DNA from: Pseudomonas oryzihabitans
Lineage (GTDB): Bacteria; Pseudomonadota; Gammaproteobacteria; Pseudomonadales; Pseudomonadaceae
NCBI RefSeq assembly: GCF_024652905.1
Contig: NZ_CP102428.1
Coordinates: 1,500,501 to 1,564,500 of the forward strand
DNA: 64,000 bases
Reading direction: 5' to 3'
In this document: piece by piece, positions 9,276 to 18,175 of the stretch
Layout: every line of letters starts with the position of its first letter
Numbering within the stretch: the first letter of the stretch is position 1
The notes under the pieces: model-generated
What the model was told of the DNA's origin: nothing
Database searches by the model: none
What the model saw: the letters and a program-made list of their open reading frames with translations, nothing else
Translations under genes and position numbers: made by a program

Positions 9276-10946
9276 CTAGACCACGAAGCGCTGCAAGGCA
9301 GTGTGCAGATCGGCAGCCAGGGCGGAAAGTTGCTGGCTGCTGGCGCTAGCCTGCTGAGCGCCGGCGGACGTCTGGGTCGCCGCGTCGCGGATCAGCGTCA
9401 GATTGCGATCGACCGCCGCGGTGGTGGCGGTCTGCTCTTCGGTGGCCGCGGCGATGGCGTCGTTGCGCTGGCCGATGGCGGTGATGGCCTGGGTGATGCC
9501 CTCCAGCACCTGCCAGGTCGCCTGCGCCTGCTCGCGGGTGTGGCTGGCCTGGATCCGGCTCTGGTCGAGGGCGACCACGGTCTTCTCGCTGACCTGCTGC
9601 ACACCGTCGATCAGGCCCTCGATCTCCCGGGTGGACTCGCCGGTACGCCGCGCCAAGCCACGCACCTCATCGGCCACCACGGCGAAGCCCCGCCCGGCAT
9701 CACCCGCACGGGCGGCCTCGATGGCGGCATTGAGCGCCAGCAGGTTGGTCTGCTCCGCCACGTTGCGGATGACGTCGAGCATCTTGCTGATGCCCTTGGA
9801 CTGCTCGGCCAGGTGATCGGCCTGGGTAGCGGCTTCATCCACGTTACCCACCAATTGAGTGATGGCGACCAGGGTCTGCTGCACCTGTGCCTGCCCCTGC
9901 TTGGCCTGATCGACGCAGCGCCGCGATTCGGCGGAGGTGGATGTGGCGTGCTCGCACACCGACTGCACCGCCTGATTGAGCAGATTGACCGCATCCGCCG
10001 CGTGCTGGATATCGGTCGTCTGCTGCTCCAGGTTGCGGCTGCTCTCATCCATTACCGCGCTCATCTGGGTCGAGGCCGAGGCCAACTGCTCGGAGGCATT
10101 GCCGGTATGGGCCAGCACCTCGCGCAGATTGCCTTGCATGCGCTCCAGTGCCAGCAGCAGCATGGCCGCCTCGTCGCGTCCTTGGGGCTGGATGGTCTGC
10201 CGCAGGTCACCCGCGGCGATGCCGGCGGAGATGTCCAGTGCCTGCCGCAGCGGCTGCACCACGCTCCGGGTCAGCCACCAGGCCAGCAGCAGCAAGAGGA
10301 GAATGGCGCCGCCAATGACCGACCAGACGATGGCGCGGGCCTGGAGGAACTGGGCATTGGCCACCTCCTTGGCCTGGGCGGCGCCCTGCTTGTTCAATTC
10401 GCGCAGGAGCTGCACCTGCATGTCCATCAGGTCGCCCTTGAGGCCAACCACGGTATCCAGCTGCATCCGCGCGGCCGGAAGCTGCTGCTGCTCGATCAAA
10501 CGCACCTCCTCGCGCAGTCCTTCCACGAAAGGCAGGTAGGCCTCGTGCAGGGCCTTGACCGAATCCCGCTCGGTCGCATCGGTGATGACCGGCTCATAGT
10601 CGCGGAACAGTTGGTCGGTCTCGTTGACCAGCTGCTCCAGGGTCACTCGGCTCATGGCCACGGCGCCCGGGTCTTCGGCGTTGAGCAGGACCACCGAGGC
10701 CTGGTTGCGCAACTTGCCGAGGTTGATCGCCAGGGAGTCGGCGATGGCGATGCTCGGCAACCAGTCCTGTTCCATGCTCAGGGCCTGACGACGCAACTGC
10801 TGCATTTCCCATAGCGAAAAGCTGCCCAGCCCGGCGAGCAGGACGGCGGCGAAGGTAAAGGAACACAGCATCCGCGGACCGGTCTTTAAGGCTCTCAGCC
10901 AGGAACGACGCGACAGACGACGAAATGGAGCGAGGATACGGCGCAT
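9276..10946 (-). CDS. methyl-accepting chemotaxis protein
   Basis: A 556-residue chemoreceptor of classic layout. TM1 is at about 26-47. A helical periplasmic ligand domain of roughly 155 residues (four-helix-bundle type) follows, then TM2 at about 205-226. A HAMP linker begins at [22 protein letters not shown]. The cytoplasmic methylation and signalling helices include the highly conserved tip region [19 protein letters not shown] and [18 protein letters not shown]. It signals to CheA/CheW. No CheR-docking pentapeptide is seen at the C-terminus (QRFVV). The ligand cannot be predicted, and no metabolic gene next to it suggests one. Confidence 0.95.
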   Translation of the reverse strand: MRRILAPFRRLSRRSWLRALKTGPRMLCSFTFAAVLLAGLGSFSLWEMQQLRRQALSMEQDWLPSIAIADSLAINLGKLRNQASVVLLNAEDPGAVAMSRVTLEQLVNETDQLFRDYEPVITDATERDSVKALHEAYLPFVEGLREEVRLIEQQQLPAARMQLDTVVGLKGDLMDMQVQLLRELNKQGAAQAKEVANAQFLQARAIVWSVIGGAILLLLLLAWWLTRSVVQPLRQALDISAGIAAGDLRQTIQPQGRDEAAMLLLALERMQGNLREVLAHTGNASEQLASASTQMSAVMDESSRNLEQQTTDIQHAADAVNLLNQAVQSVCEHATSTSAESRRCVDQAKQGQAQVQQTLVAITQLVGNVDEAATQADHLAEQSKGISKMLDVIRNVAEQTNLLALNAAIEAARAGDAGRGFAVVADEVRGLARRTGESTREIEGLIDGVQQVSEKTVVALDQSRIQASHTREQAQATWQVLEGITQAITAIGQRNDAIAAATEEQTATTAAVDRNLTLIRDAATQTSAGAQQASASSQQLSALAADLHTALQRFVV

Positions 10947-11105
10947 GGAAGGTCACTGCAAAAAGACGTTCGAGTCAGCAGTCTAGGCAAGGGAGATGTC
11001 GGATTGATTGCAAAATACTGGCGCCAAAAAACAAATCAGACGATTGCGGTGAAGAAGGGTCGCCGCTAAGGTCCGCCTCCTCCTTTCCGGTCGGTGCAGT
11101 CCGCC

Positions 11106-12296
11106 ATGTCCGTCGTTTCCGCCAAGGCCTCCACGTCCCACATCCTGCTGCTCGGCGTCGCTCAGATCCTCGTCTGGGGTGGTTCCTTCTTCATTCTGGC
11201 CGTGCTCGCCGATCCGGTGGTTCAGGAGACCGGCTGGTCTCGCCAATGGGTCTATGGGGGGCTCTCGCTCGGGGTCCTGGTGTCCGGGTTGCTGGCACCC
11301 GCTTGCGGACGCCTGATCGCCCGCCAGGGTGGCCGCACGCTGCTGTCGCTGAGCGGACTGGGCGTTGCCGCCGGCCTGACGCTGATGGCCTGCGCCCAAC
11401 ATCTGCCGGTGTTCCTGCTGGCCTGGGTGGTGATGGGCATCGGCATGGCCGCCGGTCTCTACGATGCACTGTTCGCCACCCTGGGTACCTGCTACGGCGC
11501 CCAGGCTCGCTCGGCGATCAGCGGCATCACCCTGGTATCCGGCTTCTGTACCGCCATCACCTGGCCCATCGCGGCCTTCATGGTCAGTCACCTCGGCTGG
11601 CGCGGTGCCTGCCTGGCCTATGCGGCCGTTCTCTTGCTGACGATCTGGCCGCTGTACCGGCGCGCCCTGCCCGCGCCAGCCCTCGCCGCCCAGGCACCAC
11701 GGCCAAGTCAGGTGGCGCCGGAGGTAGCGGTAAACCGTCTGCTCTATACCGTGCTCACGGCGCTCTTCACCCTGGGCGCCGTGCTGATGACGGCCATTTC
11801 CATCCAGCTGATCACCCTGCTGCAGGGCCTTGGCTACAGCCTGGCGAGCGCGGTGGCCCTGAGCGCCTGCCTGGGGCCGAGCCAGGTGGCCTCGCGGATC
11901 ATCGACCTGCTCAATCGCAATGGCCACCCCCTGTGGACGGCCCTGGCCTCGGTGATCTGCACGGCAGTCGGTCTGCTGCTGGTGACCCTGGGGCCGAGCC
12001 TCGTCTGGGTGACGGTAGTGGGTCTGGTGATCTTCGGCGCGGGCAATGGCCTCAGGGCGATCATTCGCGGCGCCTTGCCCCTGGCGCTGTGGAGTCCAGC
12101 CGAATACGCCACGGTCCTGGGGCGGATGGCGCGCCCGGCGCTCTTGGGCCAGGCGGCCACGCCCCTGCTTTGCGGTTATGTGCTGGAGCACCAAGGTCCG
12201 CAGGCAGTGCTGGGATTGCTCTGCCTGCTGGCGCTGATCAACGTGGCGCTGGTCGCCTGGTTGTTCAGGACGCTCCTTGGCCGTGGCGCCGCCTAG
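11106..12296 (+). CDS. MFS transporter
   Basis: A 396-residue integral membrane protein with about twelve hydrophobic segments. An MFS-type loop follows TM2 (ACGRLIARQGGRTLLSLSGLG), the position of the GxxxDRxGRR-like motif in the first half. The ATG at 11106 (MSVVSAKAST) is preferred to an in-frame GTG at 11094; neither has a strong Shine-Dalgarno sequence. The substrate is unknown. Its stop overlaps, tail to tail, that of the small gene on the other strand. It could be a drug exporter or an organic-acid carrier. Confidence 0.85.
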   Translation: MSVVSAKASTSHILLLGVAQILVWGGSFFILAVLADPVVQETGWSRQWVYGGLSLGVLVSGLLAPACGRLIARQGGRTLLSLSGLGVAAGLTLMACAQHLPVFLLAWVVMGIGMAAGLYDALFATLGTCYGAQARSAISGITLVSGFCTAITWPIAAFMVSHLGWRGACLAYAAVLLLTIWPLYRRALPAPALAAQAPRPSQVAPEVAVNRLLYTVLTALFTLGAVLMTAISIQLITLLQGLGYSLASAVALSACLGPSQVASRIIDLLNRNGHPLWTALASVICTAVGLLLVTLGPSLVWVTVVGLVIFGAGNGLRAIIRGALPLALWSPAEYATVLGRMARPALLGQAATPLLCGYVLEHQGPQAVLGLLCLLALINVALVAWLFRTLLGRGAA

Positions 12297-12556
12297 TCAC
12301 AGGCGATTTCCAGAGGGACCAGGCGCAGTTTGATACCGGTACGACGCAGGGTGAGGATATCCCCCTCGCGTTGGCCGACCTCGTCGCCCAGGGTGCTGCG
12401 CAGCGTTTCGTCGAGCAGCTGCGCATAGGTCCGGGGATCCTCTTCCTGGCAACTCTTGGCGATGTGCAGCTCGCCCTGCAGCAACTTGCCCGCAGTGCGA
12501 CCACTGGTGAGGTCCACGAGCAGGTAATCTTGATCGAGCTGGTAGGTGAAGGTCAT
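12293..12556 (-). CDS. small uncharacterised acidic protein (87 aa)
   Basis: An 87-residue soluble protein beginning MTFTYQLDQDYLLVDLTSGR and ending LRLVPLEIACD. The ATG at 12556 has GGGGA six bases upstream, better than any start farther up the long open frame. It looks like a small alpha/beta domain with an alternating hydrophobic N-terminal strand. There are two cysteines (about 36 and 86) and no signal peptide. I do not recognise the family. It lies 50 bp downstream of the OhrR-like regulator gene in the same direction, so the two may be co-transcribed. Confidence 0.7.
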   Translation of the reverse strand: MTFTYQLDQDYLLVDLTSGRTAGKLLQGELHIAKSCQEEDPRTYAQLLDETLRSTLGDEVGQREGDILTLRRTGIKLRLVPLEIACD

Positions 12557-12606
12557 GCGAATTCCCCGGCGGCTGTAGCCATGGGAACCGTGTGTCCCCG
12601 GTTGGT

Positions 12607-13071
12607 TCAGGAAGTCGGATTGCCTTCCTCGTCCAGTCGATTGCGCAGCATCACCAGCGTCTCGCGCAAGTCGTCCAATCCAGCGTCGCCCAGCGCGCAC
12701 ACTTCCCGAACCCGGCCGTTTACGCCATTGGCCTGCTCCCGCAGCGTGCGACCTGCCGGCGTCAGTTCGATCGACAGATTGCGCTCGTCTTCCGCACTGC
12801 GGCGGCGCGTGACCAGTCCGCCCGCTTCGAGACGCTTGACCACCGGGGTCAGGGCGCCGGAATCCTGTCGCAGACGGTTGGACAGCTCCTTGAGGGTGAG
12901 GCCGTCGTGCTCCCAGAGCACCAGCATGATCAGATATTGTGGAAAGGTCAGGCCCATGCTCTCCAGCAGGGGCTTGTAGAGCTGCGTCATCGCCAGCGAA
13001 GCCGAATACAGGGAGAAGCACAATTGCTGATCGAGGAGCAGTGGATCTTTGGCTGTCATGGGATTTGCCAT
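12607..13071 (-). CDS. MarR-family regulator, OhrR-like
   Basis: A 154-residue winged-helix regulator. DQQLCFSLYSASLAMTQLYK followed by LLESMGLTFPQYLIMLVLWE is the OhrR signature, with the peroxide-sensing cysteine at about residue 18. RLRQDSGALTPVVKRLE is the recognition helix and RRRSAEDERN the wing. A second cysteine is near 125. OhrR proteins repress the organic-hydroperoxide reductase gene ohr, but no ohr is nearby. The divergent neighbour is an MFS exporter. Start choice is open between ATG 13071 (MANPM) and ATG 13059; neither has a good ribosome site. The 165-bp divergent gap presumably holds its operator. Confidence 0.88.
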   Translation of the reverse strand: MANPMTAKDPLLLDQQLCFSLYSASLAMTQLYKPLLESMGLTFPQYLIMLVLWEHDGLTLKELSNRLRQDSGALTPVVKRLEAGGLVTRRRSAEDERNLSIELTPAGRTLREQANGVNGRVREVCALGDAGLDDLRETLVMLRNRLDEEGNPTS

Positions 13072-13236
13072 TACAAAAGCGTGAAAGAGTGGAAGGTGCG
13101 ATCGATCCCAATCCAGGTCAATAGCCCAGATGATAAGGGGTCGGTTGCCGGAAACATCCGGTAACTGGCACTGGATTCCGATGCCACAGGATGCCACAGT
13201 GAGCGGCTGGACATAAATAATAAGGGTAATACCTGC

Positions 13237-14469
13237 ATGGCCGTTTCCCCTGCCACGCCAGCCACCGCTGGCGAAACTCCAACCGCCGTTGCCGCAGGCG
13301 CTTCGCCGCTGGTAGCAGGAATCTTGGCCTCCTGTGCCCTTGCCCATCTGATCAACGACCTGATCCAGTCCGTACTGCCATCGATCTATCCGATGCTCAA
13401 GGACAGCTATGGTCTGACATTTACCCAGATCGGTCTGATCACCCTGGCCTTCCAGATCACTGCCTCCCTGCTGCAACCCTGGATCGGTTTCCACACCGAC
13501 CGCCATCCTAAACCCTATCTGCTGCCGGCTGGCATGGTCTGCACCCTGATTGGCGTACTGCTGCTCGCCTTTGTCGGCAGCTTTCCGGCAATCCTGGCTG
13601 CGTCGGCGCTGATCGGTGTCGGCTCCTCGACCTTCCATCCCGAAACTTCGCGGGTGGCGCGCCTGGCGTCGGGCGGTCGCTTCGGTCTGGCGCAATCCAC
13701 CTTCCAGGTCGGCGGCAACGCCGGCACGGCCATCGGCCCGCTGCTGGCCGCAGCCATCGTCATCCCCTACGGCCAGACCCACGTCGCCTGGTTCGCGCTC
13801 TTCGCGCTGTTCGCCATCGGCGTGCAATACGGGCTATCGCGCTGGTATCGCAATCACCTGCGCAGCGCCAAGGGTCGCAAAGCGGCCGCGGTCAGCCACG
13901 GCCTGTCGCGCGGGCGAGTGACCTTCGCCTTGATCGTGCTGGCCTTGCTGGTGTTCTCCAAGTACATCTACATGGCCAGCATCACCAGCTACTTCACCTT
14001 CTACCTGATCGAAAGATTCGGTCTCTCGGTGGCCAGCTCCCAGCTGCACCTCTTTCTCTTCCTGGGTGCAGTCGCGGCGGGCACCTTCTTCGGTGGCCCC
14101 ATCGGCGATCGCATCGGTCGCAAGGCCGTCATCTGGTTCTCGATCCTGGGTGCGGCGCCCTTCACCCTCGCGCTACCCTACGTCGATCTGTTCTGGACCA
14201 GCGTGCTCAGCGTCGTCATCGGCTTCATTCTGGCTTCGGCCTTTTCGGCCATCGTGGTCTACGCCCAGGAACTGGTCCCGGGCAACGTCGGCATGATCGC
14301 CGGAATATTCTTTGGCCTGATGTTCGGCTTCAGCGCCATCGCCGCCGCCGGCCTGGGCAATCTGGCAGACCATCGCGGCATCGAATACGTCTACCAGCTG
14401 TGCTCCTACATGCCGCTGCTGGGCATCCTCACCATCCTGCTGCCCTCCACCCGCCGCAAGGCGGTCTGA
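13237..14469 (+). CDS. MFS exporter, fosmidomycin-resistance (Fsr) family
   Basis: A 410-residue twelve-helix MFS protein. LAHLINDLIQSVLPSIYPML, SLLQPWIGFHTDRHPKP and STFHPETSRVARLASGGRFG are characteristic of the Fsr branch. The second-half loop motif GGPIGDRIGRKAVIWFSILG is also present. The N-terminal ~25 residues are Ala/Thr/Pro-rich and cytoplasmic. It is divergent from the OhrR-like regulator across 165 bp, so it may belong to that regulon. Fsr proteins export drugs such as fosmidomycin; the real substrate here is unknown. A strong hairpin follows the gene. Confidence 0.9.
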   Translation: MAVSPATPATAGETPTAVAAGASPLVAGILASCALAHLINDLIQSVLPSIYPMLKDSYGLTFTQIGLITLAFQITASLLQPWIGFHTDRHPKPYLLPAGMVCTLIGVLLLAFVGSFPAILAASALIGVGSSTFHPETSRVARLASGGRFGLAQSTFQVGGNAGTAIGPLLAAAIVIPYGQTHVAWFALFALFAIGVQYGLSRWYRNHLRSAKGRKAAAVSHGLSRGRVTFALIVLALLVFSKYIYMASITSYFTFYLIERFGLSVASSQLHLFLFLGAVAAGTFFGGPIGDRIGRKAVIWFSILGAAPFTLALPYVDLFWTSVLSVVIGFILASAFSAIVVYAQELVPGNVGMIAGIFFGLMFGFSAIAAAGLGNLADHRGIEYVYQLCSYMPLLGILTILLPSTRRKAV

Positions 14470-14476
14470 GGCCCGA

Positions 14477-14503
14477 GCCACGGGAGCGCAAGGCTCCCGT
14501 GGC
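14477..14503 (+). terminator. hairpin after the Fsr-type exporter
   Basis: GCCACGGGAGC-GCAAG-GCTCCCGTGGC: 11 perfect base pairs with a 5-base loop, 7 bp after the stop codon. No U-tract follows, so it may be only a stabilising or rho-assisting 3' hairpin. Confidence 0.5.
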
Positions 14504-14558
14504 GAAGCGCTGCGCCACCCGCTACGCTGGCCGCCCCCTGAGCTTTCGCCGAGTCGCG

Positions 14559-15215
14559 ATGAAGAGTCCGCTGCACTACCTGGTCCGTTATCCCTCCGCC
14601 AACCTGCTGTTCATCCAGTTGCTCGGCCTGCTGCTCTATCCCTTCGTGGAACAGGAAGAGCACGGTCGCGCCATCATCGGTGCCTTTGGCATCATCGTCC
14701 TGGCCACCGCCCTGCGCATGGTCCGGCGCAGCCCGACCATTCAGTGGCTGGGCTTCATCCTCGCCGGCTGCATCCTGGTGCTCACGGTACTGGTGGAATG
14801 GCATGGGGATCGGCACCTGGTGGTGTCCCTGGCCATCCTCGATGCGATCTTCTATTTCTATGCCGCCGGCAGTCTCATCGCCTACATGATGGAGGATCAG
14901 CGGGCCACCACCGACGAACTCTTCGCGGTGGGCGCGACCTTCACCCTGCTGGCTTGGGCCTTCGCTCACGCCTATTCGGCCTGCCAGATCCTGCAGCCCA
15001 ACAGTTTCACCGCCGCCAACGATCCCCTGGCCGCCCGCACCTGGACGGAGCTGCTCTACGTCAGCTTCGCCATCCTGTCGGGTGTCGGCCTGAGCGACAT
15101 CTACCCGATCAAGCCGATGGCACGCTCGCTGGTCATGCTCGGTCAGTTCTCCGGGGTCATGTACATCGCCCTGGTAGTGACCCGACTGGTCACCCTGACG
15201 GTGCGCAACCGCTAG
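14559..15215 (+). CDS. ion-channel-like membrane protein with altered selectivity filter
   Basis: A 218-residue membrane protein with about six hydrophobic segments. The C-terminal part resembles the two-helix potassium-channel pore (Ion_trans_2 type): TELLYVSFAILSGVGLSDIYP parallels the usual Y-S-x3-L-T-T-V-G-Y-G-D-I-x-P pore sequence. The filter TVGYG is replaced by SGVGL, while the downstream SDIYP is kept. Potassium selectivity is therefore doubtful. The ATG at 14559 starts MKSPLHYLVRYPSANLL; no strong ribosome site is visible. It lies 89 bp after the exporter, with a hairpin between them. Confidence 0.75.
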   Translation: MKSPLHYLVRYPSANLLFIQLLGLLLYPFVEQEEHGRAIIGAFGIIVLATALRMVRRSPTIQWLGFILAGCILVLTVLVEWHGDRHLVVSLAILDAIFYFYAAGSLIAYMMEDQRATTDELFAVGATFTLLAWAFAHAYSACQILQPNSFTAANDPLAARTWTELLYVSFAILSGVGLSDIYPIKPMARSLVMLGQFSGVMYIALVVTRLVTLTVRNR

Positions 15216-16381
15216 CCGAATCGAGCCAGACTGAAGCTGTCCAGATCGATGTCGCTGTGCCCGGTGGTCACGCGCTGGGCAAGCGCCTCGCCCAGCGCGG
15301 CCGAATGCTTGAAGCCATGTCCCGAACAGGCGCTGACCACGGTCACGCCCGGCAGCGCGGGATGCTCGTCGACGATGAAACCGAAATCGGGCGTGACCGT
15401 GTAGGCGCAGACGGCGCTGCGCACCGTGCGCGCCGAAAGACCACCGACCCACTTCTCCACTTGATCACTGAACAGCTGGTGCGATTCTTCCGGGTGTAGA
15501 TTTCGATCAATGCCTATAGGGGTGGTATTATCCGTATACTGTTCGGTGGCGACCTTTACGGCGTTCTCGCCGGGCAGCGGTGGAAAGCCGTAGAAGAGAT
15601 CGCTGTCGCCACTGCCGTGGGCCAGGATGAAGGTGGGCGAATCGCTCGGGAACAGCGCGGGGTCGGCTACCTCGAACCAACGCAGGCTCTGGCGGCAAAC
15701 GCGCAGCAGCCGATCGAAAGGCGCTCCCAGCAGTTCAGCGCTCCACATGCCGGCGGCGACGATGACCCGCTTCGCGCGCCAACCGCCCTGGGCAGAATGC
15801 AGTCGCACGCCCTGCCCGTCCGCTTCCAGGCGTTCGATGACCGTATCGGTTTGGATCCGCGCACCCCGCTCCAGAGCCCCGTCCAGCTGCGCCTGGATAC
15901 AGGCTTCCGGATACAGATAGCCGCCTCCCGGCTCGAAATAGCCGAGGGCATCGTCTGCCACGCGAAATTGCGGGAAACGCTGGCGAATGGCGGCGCCCTC
16001 CCAGGCTTCGTGGGGAATACCGTATTGGCGAGCCAGTTCCAGAGTCGCCCGGGTGAAATCCGGGCGACCGTGATGGGAGGTGGCCGTCGCCGTGGCGGTC
16101 ATGATCAGCACGCCACATTGCTCGAAGAGGCTGACGCCCCGCTCCGCTTCCAGCTCGCGCCAGAGCTGCTGCGAGCGGAGCGCCAGGGGCACGTAGGCTG
16201 CGCCCTCGCCCACCGCCTGGCGGGTAATGCGCGTTGCGCCGTGACTGGAACCCAGGTCGTGGGGTGGCGAATGGCGATCGATGCCCGCGACCTTCACGCC
16301 ACGCTTGGCCAAGTGGTAAAGCGTGGCCGAACCCATGGCGCCCAGCCCCAGCACGATCACGTCAAAGGTCGAGTCTTGCAC
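15212..16381 (-). CDS. solA: N-methyl-L-tryptophan / monomeric sarcosine oxidase family
   Basis: A 389-residue FAD amine oxidase that demethylates secondary N-methyl amino acids, giving formaldehyde and H2O2. The dinucleotide-binding motif VLGLGAMGSATLYHLAKRG lies at about 9-27, followed by DLGSSHGATRITR. SAVCAYTVTPDFGFIVDEHP near residue 320 holds the cysteine that anchors FAD covalently in this family. I chose GTG at 16381 because AGGAG lies six bases upstream; the open frame extends farther but has no ribosome site. Substrate specificity (methyltryptophan, sarcosine or another) cannot be fixed. The stop overlaps the channel-like gene's stop tail to tail. Confidence 0.9.
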   Translation of the reverse strand: MQDSTFDVIVLGLGAMGSATLYHLAKRGVKVAGIDRHSPPHDLGSSHGATRITRQAVGEGAAYVPLALRSQQLWRELEAERGVSLFEQCGVLIMTATATATSHHGRPDFTRATLELARQYGIPHEAWEGAAIRQRFPQFRVADDALGYFEPGGGYLYPEACIQAQLDGALERGARIQTDTVIERLEADGQGVRLHSAQGGWRAKRVIVAAGMWSAELLGAPFDRLLRVCRQSLRWFEVADPALFPSDSPTFILAHGSGDSDLFYGFPPLPGENAVKVATEQYTDNTTPIGIDRNLHPEESHQLFSDQVEKWVGGLSARTVRSAVCAYTVTPDFGFIVDEHPALPGVTVVSACSGHGFKHSAALGEALAQRVTTGHSDIDLDSFSLARFG

Positions 16382-16508
16382 GCCTATCTCCTGGGCATCC
16401 TGGCGGAGTGGGCACTCTAGCAGAGCTGCCAAGGTCGCAAGGGGCACTGCACCACCCTGTTTTCCATTTGGCACGGTACGAGACACGCAGGGATCTTTTA
16501 CAAAGGGG

Positions 16509-16519
16509 TGGTATTACCA
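16509..16519. promoter_or_regulatory. TGGTATTACCA palindrome (GntR/FCD-type operator candidate)
   Basis: This matches the TGGT-N3-ACCA consensus of the FadR/PdhR/LldR (FCD) branch of GntR regulators. It lies 128 bp upstream of the amine oxidase GTG and overlaps the desaturase stop codon. An identical site with shared flanks occurs at 23943. Confidence 0.4.
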
Positions 16520-17572
16520 GGGAAGACTGGAAACGCAAGGGCGATCCTCGGTCCCTACCGGCCGCGCTGAAAGGGTCGCCGTAGGGTGTAACGGTGCATC
16601 CACGGCGCGCCAGCCGAAACGCCGACCCAGTTCGCGATAACCGGAGAACACGAAATCACCGCTGCGCACCCGGTAGGCACCGCGCCGGGCGCGGTAGACC
16701 CGCGGGATGAGATACCAGGGCAAGCCCGGAAGATCGTGGTGAACCAGGTGCAGGGTATTGTTGAGAAACAGCCAGCGCATGGCCCCGCCGCTTTCGTTGA
16801 GCACGCAGCGCTGGGCAGGATCCACGGCCGGGCGATGCTCGTAGAAGGATCTGACCAGTGCCAACGCCAGCGCCGGCCAGGCGACCCCCAGCACATAGAC
16901 GGCGACGGGCATTCCAGACAGCCCGTGGATCGTCAGAAGCAGTCCTGCGCACAGCGCCAGATGCTCCAGCCAGACGCGCAGTACGCCCTGCTCGCCACGC
17001 CGCCAGCGACCCAGTTCGTGATCCAGCATGCCGTGCAGCGACAGGACTGGTCCCACCAGGATTCGCCCGATCAGGGTCTTGTCCAGCCAGAGCAAGGCAC
17101 GCCCGGTCTGTCCTCGCCGCTCCCATAGCTCCCCATCGACATAGCGGCTCTCGGGATCCAGCGTGGGGTCGGTAAGGGTCTCGCGGCGATGGTGGGCCAG
17201 GTGGCTGTCGCGGTAGAGCGGAAAGGGAAACCAGAGGCCGAGCGGCGGATAGGCCAACAGCGCATTCACGCGGGACCAGCGCGTGGGGTGACCATGGATC
17301 AGCTCGTGTTGCAGGGACTGGTGCAACACCACGACCAGTATCAGCGGCGGCAGTGTCCAGTAGCCGAGCAATGGCCAGGCCCAGATGAGCGTCAGCCAGC
17401 TGGCGTAAACGCCAACCACCAGCCCCCAGGTAGGCCACTCGCTGCGGGCGGCAAAGGTACTCAGAAGTAATTTGACCAGGCGGCGATGCCGCGCATCCAG
17501 ATAGACAGTCACCACGGGGTCCTGATAGCGGATAACAGTGGTGACCCTAGGGACAAACGGCCGAGAAGCCAA
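16514..17572 (-). CDS. membrane fatty-acid desaturase family protein
   Basis: A 352-residue di-iron membrane enzyme. The three histidine boxes are intact: HELIHGH at 89-95, HLAHHRRE at 124-131 and NNTLHLVHHD with HLVHHD at 275-280. Hydrophobic pairs lie at about 48-85 and 203-243. Boxes and length fit the acyl-lipid/fatty-acid desaturase or hydroxylase superfamily, which inserts double bonds into membrane acyl chains; carotenoid and beta-carotene-type oxygenases are alternatives. It runs toward the amine oxidase gene (132-bp gap). The ATG at 17572 is the first start; an internal start near VTVYLDARHRR would shorten it by about 20 residues. Confidence 0.85.
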   Translation of the reverse strand: MASRPFVPRVTTVIRYQDPVVTVYLDARHRRLVKLLLSTFAARSEWPTWGLVVGVYASWLTLIWAWPLLGYWTLPPLILVVVLHQSLQHELIHGHPTRWSRVNALLAYPPLGLWFPFPLYRDSHLAHHRRETLTDPTLDPESRYVDGELWERRGQTGRALLWLDKTLIGRILVGPVLSLHGMLDHELGRWRRGEQGVLRVWLEHLALCAGLLLTIHGLSGMPVAVYVLGVAWPALALALVRSFYEHRPAVDPAQRCVLNESGGAMRWLFLNNTLHLVHHDLPGLPWYLIPRVYRARRGAYRVRSGDFVFSGYRELGRRFGWRAVDAPLHPTATLSARPVGTEDRPCVSSLPW

Positions 17573-18175
17573 ATATCGTTAAAGCATTACCTCATGAAGA
17601 AGTTGCTCTCGGGCATTCGGTCTAGACAACTCCAGCGCTATTCCAAACGGGTTCCGACACCAACTTTCCATCACTCACTGCTTTATACCCCTAGCTTTAA
17701 AAGCCTAAGCTTAGAAGTAAAAAACCCATTAACTGAGTTCAGGTGTTGCCGGAAAGACAGTTATCTGGCGAGACAACTAAGGGCATATCCTTAGCAGCTT
17801 TGAAGATTGGCAGCGCTCTCCGCGAGTCTTCTAGACTCGCTGGACTTTCGTTCTGCCAGAAGTGGCCATGCGCTTCTTTATCGATATTTTCCCTAGCACT
17901 AAGACCGCGCGCTTTTTCGCGGCAAAAGGCCCTGCGAGCCAGCGGGCCTTCCAACCGCGCCGGGTCAAGGTGCGGCGGGCAGCCGCTCACGGACAGGCCA
18001 TATCCCCTGGCTGTCGCCCGGTAACAAGGCTACCGGCGCTGAACGACCTGGTTCATCGCCTGGTCGCGACGATCCTGCTGATCGGTCGCACCAACGCCGC
18101 CCACACCGAAATGGCCCGTCTTGGCCTCGCTTGCCCTGAATCCCGCCCGACACGACCACAAGGATCTCCTATCCC
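17573..18175. other. 603-bp gap without a convincing gene; AT-rich first half
   Basis: The part from about 17580 to 17810 has clearly lower GC than the rest of the window. Short open frames on both strands have no ribosome sites and no recognisable protein. A hairpin GCGAGTC-TTCTA-GACTCGC lies at 17822-17840 with a weak T-rich tail. From about 17900 GC rises again toward the SfnB-like gene. The region must hold the promoters of the divergent desaturase and flavoprotein genes, and may contain remnants of lost sequence or an unrecognised small RNA. Confidence 0.5.
17822..17840. terminator. intergenic hairpin of unknown role
   Basis: Seven perfect base pairs (GCGAGTC/GACTCGC) around TTCTA in the gene-free region. 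On the plus strand TGGACTTTCGTT follows, only weakly terminator-like. Confidence 0.3.

Noticed and set aside
12607-13827. A 406-codon frame extending the OhrR-like gene upstream
   Set aside because: The extra 250 residues are opposite the Fsr-type exporter and have no domain; the MarR fold starts at the ATG near 13071.
15518-15530. Third copy of AGGGGTGGTATTA
   Set aside because: It lies inside the amine-oxidase coding sequence, codes for ordinary residues there and lacks the ACCA half, so it was not called an operator.
17486-17794. 102-codon open frame in the AT-rich gap
   Set aside because: It begins inside the desaturase gene on the other strand, has no ribosome site and has an unlikely composition. 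The frame at 17862-18179 was rejected for the same reasons.
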